This document shows, one piece after another, positions 60,331-64,000 of a stretch of 64,000 nt of DNA (within the stretch, counting starts at the first letter, position 1; each line of letters begins with the position of its first letter). The position numbers were made by a program, and so were the translations under genes. Under the pieces are notes generated by a model, which saw nothing but the letters and a program-made list of their open reading frames with translations, was not told where the DNA came from and searched no databases. Source of the DNA: Rhodospirillales bacterium (GTDB lineage Bacteria; Pseudomonadota; Alphaproteobacteria; Micavibrionales; Micavibrionaceae); NCBI GenBank assembly GCA_020638295.1, contig JACKIU010000003.1:186001-250000 (forward strand), given 5' to 3'.

Positions 60331-62256
60331 CTATGCCTTTTGACGGTTTTTGATGAGGTCTTCAACCACCGCTGGGTCGGCGAGGGTTGAGGTGTCGCCG
60401 ATATGGTCTTCTTCGTGTGTGGCGATTTTGCGCAAAATGCGGCGCATGATTTTGCCGGAGCGAGTTTTGGGCAGGCCCGGCGCCCACTGGATGATATCCG
60501 GTGTGGCTATGGGTCCGATTTCGGCGCGGACCGTCTGAATGACAGCATTTTTGATTTCATCGCTGGGCTGCTTGCCTGCGGCCAGAGTGACAAAGGCATA
60601 AATGCCTGTGCCTTTGATCTCGTGCGGGTAGCCAATGACGGCACTTTCGGCGACATCAGGGTGTTCGTTGATCGCGTTTTCAATTTCGGCGGTGCCGAGG
60701 CGGTGGCCGGAAACGTTAATCACATCATCGACGCGCCCGGTGATGCGGTAATCTCCATCCTTATCGCGCCGTGCGCCATCACCGGTGAAATATTTACCCG
60801 GGAAGGCGGTGAAGTAGGTCTGGATGAAGCGTTCATGGTCGCCGTAAAGCGTACGCATCTGGCCGGGCCAGCTATCGAGGATGACGAAATTGCCTTCGGC
60901 CTCACCGTCCAAGATTTTACCGTCGTGATCGACAAGGGCCGGTTTGACGCCGAAGAAGGGTTTTTGCGCAAAGCCGGGTTTGAGTGTATGGCAGGGCAGC
61001 GGCGTAATCATAAAACCGCCGGTTTCGGTTTGCCACCACGTGTCGATGATCGGGCAGCGCTCCTCGCCTATCGTCTTGTAATACCACATCCAGGCTTCGT
61101 GATTGATCGGTTCGCCGACGGTGCCGAGAATGCGCAAGGATTTGCGCGAGGTTTTTTTGACCGGCGCTTCGCCTTCGCGCAGCAAGGCGCGGATCGCGGT
61201 GGGGGCGGTGTAGAAAATATTGACGTTGTGTTTGTCGATGACTTGCCAGAAGCGCGACCAGTCGGGGTAATTCGGTACGCCTTCGAAAACGAGGCTGGTT
61301 GCGCCATTGGCGAGTGGGCCGTAGACGATATAAGAATGCCCGGTGACCCAGCCAACATCGGCGGTGCACCAGTAAATTTCACCCGGTTTATAGTCAAAGG
61401 CGACTTCGTGGGTGAGTGAGGCCCAGACCATATAGCCGCCGGTGGTGTGCAACACGCCCTTGGGTTTGCCGGTGGAGCCGGAGGTATAAAGGATGAAGAG
61501 CGGGTCTTCGGCATGCATGATTTCGCAGGGGCATTCATTGGACTGGTCGTCGACGATTTCATGCCACCAGACATCCCGGGTTTCGTTCCAACTGATCTCG
61601 CCGTCGCGATGTTCGAGGACAAGGACCTTTTCGATTTTCGTGTTCTGAACGGCTTCATCGACATTGTTTTTAAGCGGGATTTTTTTGCCGCCGCGTACGC
61701 CTTCATCGGCGGTGATGATGAGCCGTGCATCGCAGTCAACAATGCGGTCATGGAGCGCCTGGGCGGAAAAGCCGCCGAAAACGACGGAGTGCACTGCGCC
61801 GATGCGGGCGCAGGCGAGCATGGCGTAGACGGCTTCCAGCACCATCGGCATATAAATAATAACACGGTCGCCTTTTTCTACGCCGAGTTGTTTTAGTGCG
61901 TTGGACAGGCGGGATACTTCTTTGAGTAATTCGCCGTAGGTGACTTTGTTGTCGAGATCGGGTTCATCACTTTCCCAAATCAGGGCCACGTCGTTTTCTT
62001 TTTCCGGCAGGTGGCGGTCGATACAGTTGAAACACGCGTTGAGCTGTCCGTCTTCATACCATTTGATCGAGACATTGTCTTCGAAAGAGGCGTTCTTGAT
62101 GACGGTGGGGCGTTTGAACCAGTCGAGGCGTTTTGCCTGCACAGCCCAGAAGATTTCAGGTTGCTCGATCGATCCTTTATACATGGCTTCGTACTGGTCT
62201 TCGGATATGCGTATGTTGTTCAGGATGTCTGCGGATGGTTTGAAAGTCTCGGTCAT
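60331..62256 (-). CDS. acs: acetyl-CoA synthetase
   Basis: AMP-forming activation of acetate to acetyl-CoA. 641 residues, usual for the family. ATP-binding TSGSTGKPKG, DTWWQTETGG, GRVDDVINVSGHRLGT and the acetylatable lysine in PKTRSGKIMRR are all present. The start overlaps the end of the upstream EamA gene by four bases (ATGA), so it is cotranscribed with EamA, EVE and gpsA, an unusual setting for acs. Confidence 0.97.
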   Translation of the reverse strand: MTETFKPSADILNNIRISEDQYEAMYKGSIEQPEIFWAVQAKRLDWFKRPTVIKNASFEDNVSIKWYEDGQLNACFNCIDRHLPEKENDVALIWESDEPDLDNKVTYGELLKEVSRLSNALKQLGVEKGDRVIIYMPMVLEAVYAMLACARIGAVHSVVFGGFSAQALHDRIVDCDARLIITADEGVRGGKKIPLKNNVDEAVQNTKIEKVLVLEHRDGEISWNETRDVWWHEIVDDQSNECPCEIMHAEDPLFILYTSGSTGKPKGVLHTTGGYMVWASLTHEVAFDYKPGEIYWCTADVGWVTGHSYIVYGPLANGATSLVFEGVPNYPDWSRFWQVIDKHNVNIFYTAPTAIRALLREGEAPVKKTSRKSLRILGTVGEPINHEAWMWYYKTIGEERCPIIDTWWQTETGGFMITPLPCHTLKPGFAQKPFFGVKPALVDHDGKILDGEAEGNFVILDSWPGQMRTLYGDHERFIQTYFTAFPGKYFTGDGARRDKDGDYRITGRVDDVINVSGHRLGTAEIENAINEHPDVAESAVIGYPHEIKGTGIYAFVTLAAGKQPSDEIKNAVIQTVRAEIGPIATPDIIQWAPGLPKTRSGKIMRRILRKIATHEEDHIGDTSTLADPAVVEDLIKNRQKA

Positions 62257-63134
62257 GGTTCAAGTCCTTCCTGCTGCTTTTTTGCGCGTCTGAATGTTAC
62301 AATCGTTATGCCGGTTAACGCAATAGCTGCGCCAATGAGTGCGGTGAGGGACAGCGGTTCGTGCAAAATGATAACCCCGAAAATTAGCCCAAAGATGGGT
62401 GTCAGGATTGTAAAGGGTGTCACCAGATAGACCGGGTTGCGTCCCATCAACTGCTTCCAGCAGTAATGAGCGAGCGAGACCAGAGCGACTTGATAAAGCA
62501 GAACACCGGCCAGTAAAACATGATGGGCGTTGCGTAAAGTCTCGACATGGTCGCTTTCGAAAATCAGGCTGATTGTGGTGATTATCGGTAGCGGGATGGC
62601 AAAGGCATAGCCGGCCATGGTCGGGAAATTTAGCGTTGTAATATATTTTAGCCGTACAGAACCGATGGCCCAAAATAGCGCTGAACCGAGAAGGCAGATG
62701 ATGCCTAACGCATTGATATGGGCGTCTTCGTGGGGTTTGTAGAGGATAATCAATCCGCCAATCAGTGCAATCAGAATGCCTGCCAATGTCTTTAGGCCGA
62801 AGCGTTCATTATAAAAGGCCCAGCCGAGAAGAATTAGAATCGGTATTTCGACCTTCATGATCAGCCCGGCCAGTCCGGCATCGACTTGCGCCAGTCCAGC
62901 GAATAAGAGCCCCATATGCAGGCCTTGGAACAGCAAGGCGTAGAGTGTGACGTTTTTGAATTCGTCTTTTGTTAAACGCCGGGCGAAGGGCAAGAAAACC
63001 AGTGCGCAGAAAAAGAAGCGTAAAGACAGTAACATGAAAGGAGGAATTTCAAGCGCACCGATACGGATAATAACTAAATGTCCACCCCAGATCAGCGTTA
63101 CAAAAAGGGCTAGAATGACATCGTTGATTTTCAT
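62253..63134 (-). CDS. EamA/DMT-family transporter
   Basis: 293 residues, ten membrane helices in two EamA halves (VILALFVTLIWGGHLVIIRIGA ... and LLGSALFWAIGSVRL...). Resembles the O-acetylserine/cysteine exporter branch (start similar to EamA of E. coli), but substrate is not certain. Overlaps acs by four bases and directly abuts the EVE gene. Confidence 0.88.
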   Translation of the reverse strand: MKINDVILALFVTLIWGGHLVIIRIGALEIPPFMLLSLRFFFCALVFLPFARRLTKDEFKNVTLYALLFQGLHMGLLFAGLAQVDAGLAGLIMKVEIPILILLGWAFYNERFGLKTLAGILIALIGGLIILYKPHEDAHINALGIICLLGSALFWAIGSVRLKYITTLNFPTMAGYAFAIPLPIITTISLIFESDHVETLRNAHHVLLAGVLLYQVALVSLAHYCWKQLMGRNPVYLVTPFTILTPIFGLIFGVIILHEPLSLTALIGAAIALTGITIVTFRRAKKQQEGLEP

Positions 63135-63554
63135 TTAAACTTCAGCTAGTTCGCAGATGTGGTTCCATTCGGTTTTGGTCACGGGGGAAACCGACAGGCG
63201 GGATTGTTTGATGAGGGCCATATCCTGTAATGCCGGGTCGGCCTTGATTTGGGCCAGCGTGACCGGGTTTTTTAAAGGTTTCACAGGCTTGACGTCGACG
63301 GTGACGAACCCGCCGGTTTCGTTTTTTGTCGGATCGGGGTCGGTGTAGGCTTCGCTGGTGACTTCCAGAATACCGACAATTTCCTTACCCTCATTGGAAT
63401 GGTAGAAAAAACCTTTGTCGCCCGGTTTCATGGCGGCGAGGTTGTTGCGGGCCTGAAAATTGCGGACACGTTTTTCCCATCTTCCTTCGCCTTTTTTGCA
63501 TTGGTCGTTCCAAGAGAATTTGTAAGGCTCCGATTTTAAAAGCCAATAGGCCAT
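63135..63554 (-). CDS. EVE-domain protein
   Basis: 139 residues: MAYWLLKSEPYKFSW start, then KPGDKGFFYHSNEGKEIVGILEV and RLSVSPVTKTEWNHI, the EVE fold (PUA-like) thought to bind modified nucleobases. Commonly located next to gpsA in alphaproteobacteria, as here (11 bases apart). Full-length. Confidence 0.92.
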   Translation of the reverse strand: MAYWLLKSEPYKFSWNDQCKKGEGRWEKRVRNFQARNNLAAMKPGDKGFFYHSNEGKEIVGILEVTSEAYTDPDPTKNETGGFVTVDVKPVKPLKNPVTLAQIKADPALQDMALIKQSRLSVSPVTKTEWNHICELAEV

Positions 63555-63565
63555 TTTATTTTTCC

Positions 63566-64000
63566 TTATTTCAACGGGCGGGTGAGCATGTTCTCAATGG
63601 CCTGGTCAACGGGAAGGTCTTCATGCAGGCATTGGTAAACGGTCTGCGTGATCGGCATTTCGACGCCGTATTTCTCGGCCAGATTAAGCGCCGCGCGTGC
63701 GGTGTGGACCCCTTCGGTGACGGCGTTGCGCTGTGAGAGGATTTCTTGCATGGTTTTGCCTTCACCCAGAGCGGCGCCGAGGGAGAAGTTGCGTGATTGC
63801 ATCGAGGATGCGGTGAGCATCAGATCGCCGATGCCGCACAGGCCCATCAGCGTATCTTCTTTGGCGCCCATAGCTTTGGCGAGACGGGCGATTTCAGCAA
63901 CGCCGCGGGTGAGTAGCGCGGCGCGCGCGCTTTCTCCCAGTTTGCGGCCATACACAACACCGCAGGCAATAGCGATGACGTTCTTAAGGGCGCCGCCGAT
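63566..64000 (-). CDS. gpsA: NAD(P)-dependent glycerol-3-phosphate dehydrogenase, N-terminus beyond window edge
   Basis: The C-terminal 144 residues only; reading starts in frame at the right window edge (IGGALKNVIAIACGVVYGRKLG). That stretch contains the substrate-binding Lys of the family (GALKN), followed by GLCGIGDLMLT and the C-terminal helical domain. Reduces dihydroxyacetone phosphate to glycerol-3-phosphate for phospholipids. First gene of the gpsA-EVE-EamA-acs run on this strand. Confidence 0.95.
   Translation of the reverse strand: MGGALKNVIAIACGVVYGRKLGESARAALLTRGVAEIARLAKAMGAKEDTLMGLCGIGDLMLTASSMQSRNFSLGAALGEGKTMQEILSQRNAVTEGVHTARAALNLAEKYGVEMPITQTVYQCLHEDLPVDQAIENMLTRPLK

Noticed and set aside
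60403..61419. A 338-codon plus-strand frame opposite acs
   Set aside because: Antisense to highly conserved acetyl-CoA synthetase motifs; a shadow of codon usage.

Overview
The window looks like chromosomal DNA of an alphaproteobacterium. The signs are a circularly permuted two-piece tmRNA gene (acceptor piece with CCA upstream of the coding piece), an SspB of the alphaproteobacterial type, a GapR (DUF2312) nucleoid protein, RNase E with a long acidic insertion in its S1 domain, a COQ9 protein next to an ABC1/UbiB kinase, and the mrp / hflK-hflC-degP neighbourhood. Surface-protein and DotI/IcmL genes would fit a Rhodospirillales or Micavibrio-like lineage, but the genus cannot be fixed from sequence alone.

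Layout. 1-3.8 kb: N-acetylmuramoyl-L-alanine amidase (partial) divergent from rne, then a 275-bp MITE-like element. 4.2-11.6 kb: biotin genes bioB, then (after a small membrane protein, a ZntB/CorA transporter and a TetR remnant) bioF-bioD-bioA, followed by dnaN. 11.6-13.7 kb: a graveyard of IS630 and IS481 fragments. 13.9-16.1 kb: a PAS histidine kinase and a stand-alone response regulator. 16.1-18.9 kb: formyltransferase-like, FlgC-like, secreted and EamA proteins. 18.9-26.8 kb: branched-chain amino acid genes ilvC, ilvH and ilvB on the minus strand. ilvB is preceded by an attenuator leader peptide. ilvB and ilvH are separated by an ornithine-decarboxylase-like gene, a sodium/solute symporter and a DinJ/YafQ toxin-antitoxin module, which lies between two copies of the ilvB 3' end. 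27.2-34.1 kb: miaA, degP, hflC, hflK, mrp, folA and folB. 34.2-37.2 kb: a broken unknown gene, thyA and a HAD-like protein. 37.2-43.8 kb: ssrA, an O-antigen-ligase-like gene with a membrane partner, sspB, a four-helix-bundle gene, a hydrolase, an orphan ABC ATPase and tRNA-Arg(CCG). 44-55 kb: a surface-protein region with a 671-residue DUF1554 protein, a cysteine-rich secreted protein and a 2567-codon fibre-like protein. 55.3-64 kb: UbiB-like kinase, COQ9, a DotI/IcmL-like protein, gapR, a second O-antigen-ligase/TPR protein, acs, EamA, EVE and gpsA (partial).

A theme is small palindromic repeats that have entered genes. One family sits in frame in bioF, between hflK and hflC, and downstream of the DUF1554 gene. 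A second supplies the C-terminus of bioF. A third is in frame in miaA. Other highlights are an unusually long putative tmRNA tag, a one-base frameshift in an otherwise intact ilvC, and the giant protein with a pilin-like N-terminal membrane segment, tail-fibre repeats, an S74 chaperone domain and a C-terminal membrane anchor. Frameshifts in ilvC, the unknown gene at 34.2-35.2 kb and the IS genes could be real decay or assembly errors; sequence alone cannot decide.
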